A stretch of DNA of 5,934 nucleotides from Chloroflexota bacterium (GTDB taxonomy: Bacteria; Chloroflexota; Dehalococcoidia; GIF9; AB-539-J10): NCBI GenBank assembly GCA_030670425.1, contig DAOVBS010000039.1, positions 1 to 5,934 of the forward strand. Direction: 5' to 3'. A program made the position numbers and the translations under genes. Positions 5,344-5,934 of the stretch are shown one piece after another. Every line of letters starts with the position of its first letter. The stretch's first letter is position 1. The notes beneath the pieces were generated by a model. That model did not search any database and had not been told where the DNA came from. It worked only from the letters and a program-made list of their open reading frames with translations.

Positions 5344-5934
5344 CTACGGTACCTCTATCAGTTCACGGAAATCAGCCAATGTGCGGGGCACAGGCAAATT
5401 CTCGAAGAGAACTCGGTAGATGAGATCCGCAATGGGTGCCTTCAGGTTAGACCTCTGGGCTAGCTGGTGGACTGCCATGGTGGTGCCAACCCCCTCGGCA
5501 ACCTGGGACATGGAAGCGCTGACCTCCTCCAGAGACCTACCTTTGGCCACTTCATAGCCAAGGTAGTGGTTGCGGCTCAGGTTGCCCGCACAGGTAGCCG
5601 TCAGGTCACCCATGCCTGCCAGGCCATAGAAGGTGCTGGCCCTAGCCCCCAGGACTACGCCCAGCGAAACAACCTCAGCCCAGCTCCAAGTTACGAAGGC
5701 AGCCTTGGCATTCTCCCCCAGACCAAGCCCATCCATCATTCCCGCGCCCAAGGCAACAATATTCTTTAGAGCTCCAGCCAGCTCCACGCCGATAACATCA
5801 TCCGTGGCAGACAGTAGAAACCTTGGGGATCTCATCAACTCTCGTGCTCTCTCGGCAACGGCTATCCGCTCGGCAGCAACTACCGAAGCAGCAGTCAGGC
5901 CCTGAGAGATCTCAGCAGCCAGATTGGGGCCCGA
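5344..5934 (-). CDS. gpsA: NAD(P)+-dependent glycerol-3-phosphate dehydrogenase (5' end missing)
   Basis: Reduces dihydroxyacetone phosphate to sn-glycerol 3-phosphate, the backbone precursor of membrane phospholipids, in the cytoplasm. The window shows the last 196 residues; roughly 140 N-terminal residues, including the nucleotide-binding Rossmann motif, should lie beyond the right edge. The visible part starts at SGPNLAAEI, the conserved end of the NAD domain. It continues into the catalytic domain with ELAGALKNIVALGAGMMDGLGLGENAKAA (catalytic Lys in ALKN), GLAGMGDLTATC and the substrate-phosphate motif SRN, and ends normally. Where related enzymes usually read T-R-G-L-A-E this one reads T-W-S-W-A-E. 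The reading frame is open from the edge to the TAG at 5346-5344, so the gene looks intact. It has no obvious functional link with the chaperone genes. Confidence 0.95.
   Translation of the reverse strand, partial: SGPNLAAEISQGLTAASVVAAERIAVAERARELMRSPRFLLSATDDVIGVELAGALKNIVALGAGMMDGLGLGENAKAAFVTWSWAEVVSLGVVLGARASTFYGLAGMGDLTATCAGNLSRNHYLGYEVAKGRSLEEVSASMSQVAEGVGTTMAVHQLAQRSNLKAPIADLIYRVLFENLPVPRTLADFRELIEVP

Overview
The window carries a bacterial protein-quality-control locus on two strands. From left to right it holds: the 5' nine-tenths of a Clp/Hsp100 AAA+ unfoldase gene (minus strand, runs off the left edge); an HspR-type MerR regulator directly upstream of it (minus); a divergent Hsp20 small heat-shock gene (plus); a CoA-pyrophosphatase-type NUDIX gene convergent with hsp20 (minus); a full-length dnaJ (plus); and the 3' part of gpsA (minus, runs off the right edge). 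Nearly all DNA is coding. The only gaps are 2833-2999, 4035-4158 and 5227-5343, and the last shows no convincing signal. No RNA gene, insertion sequence, recombinase or CRISPR is visible.

The HspR type of heat-shock control, tightly coupled to a Clp ATPase, together with the protein styles, suggests a Chloroflexota (Dehalococcoidia-like) genome. That placement is an inference from sequence style, not the result of a search. HspR normally represses its own operon and other chaperone genes until unfolded protein titrates its DnaK co-repressor. Here it sits 4 nt before the Clp gene and shares a 167-bp divergent control region with hsp20. Both directions have perfect TTGACA / TATAAT promoters with 18-bp spacers. 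The two -35 boxes face each other and lie inside a repeated AAGAAA..TTGWCAA motif, a good candidate operator. Hsp20 would hold unfolding proteins, the DnaJ/DnaK system would refold them, and the Clp ATPase would unfold them. The Clp protein has a ClpC-length middle domain and an IGF tripeptide like the ClpP-docking loop, so it may feed a protease despite a ClpB-like N-terminal half.

The most unusual structure surrounds hsp20. An 18-bp sequence just after the predicted hsp20 transcription start (2948-2965) recurs inverted at the last codons of the NUDIX gene (3463-3480), with one mismatch. The hsp20 leader copy even reads as a NUDIX-like C-terminus ending in a stop codon. Flipping the segment between the repeats would keep the NUDIX reading frame closed by a stop and would place hsp20, with its ribosome-binding site, 24 nt downstream of NUDIX in the same direction. 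This is either the scar of an inversion that put hsp20 under the heat-shock promoter, or a still invertible switch.
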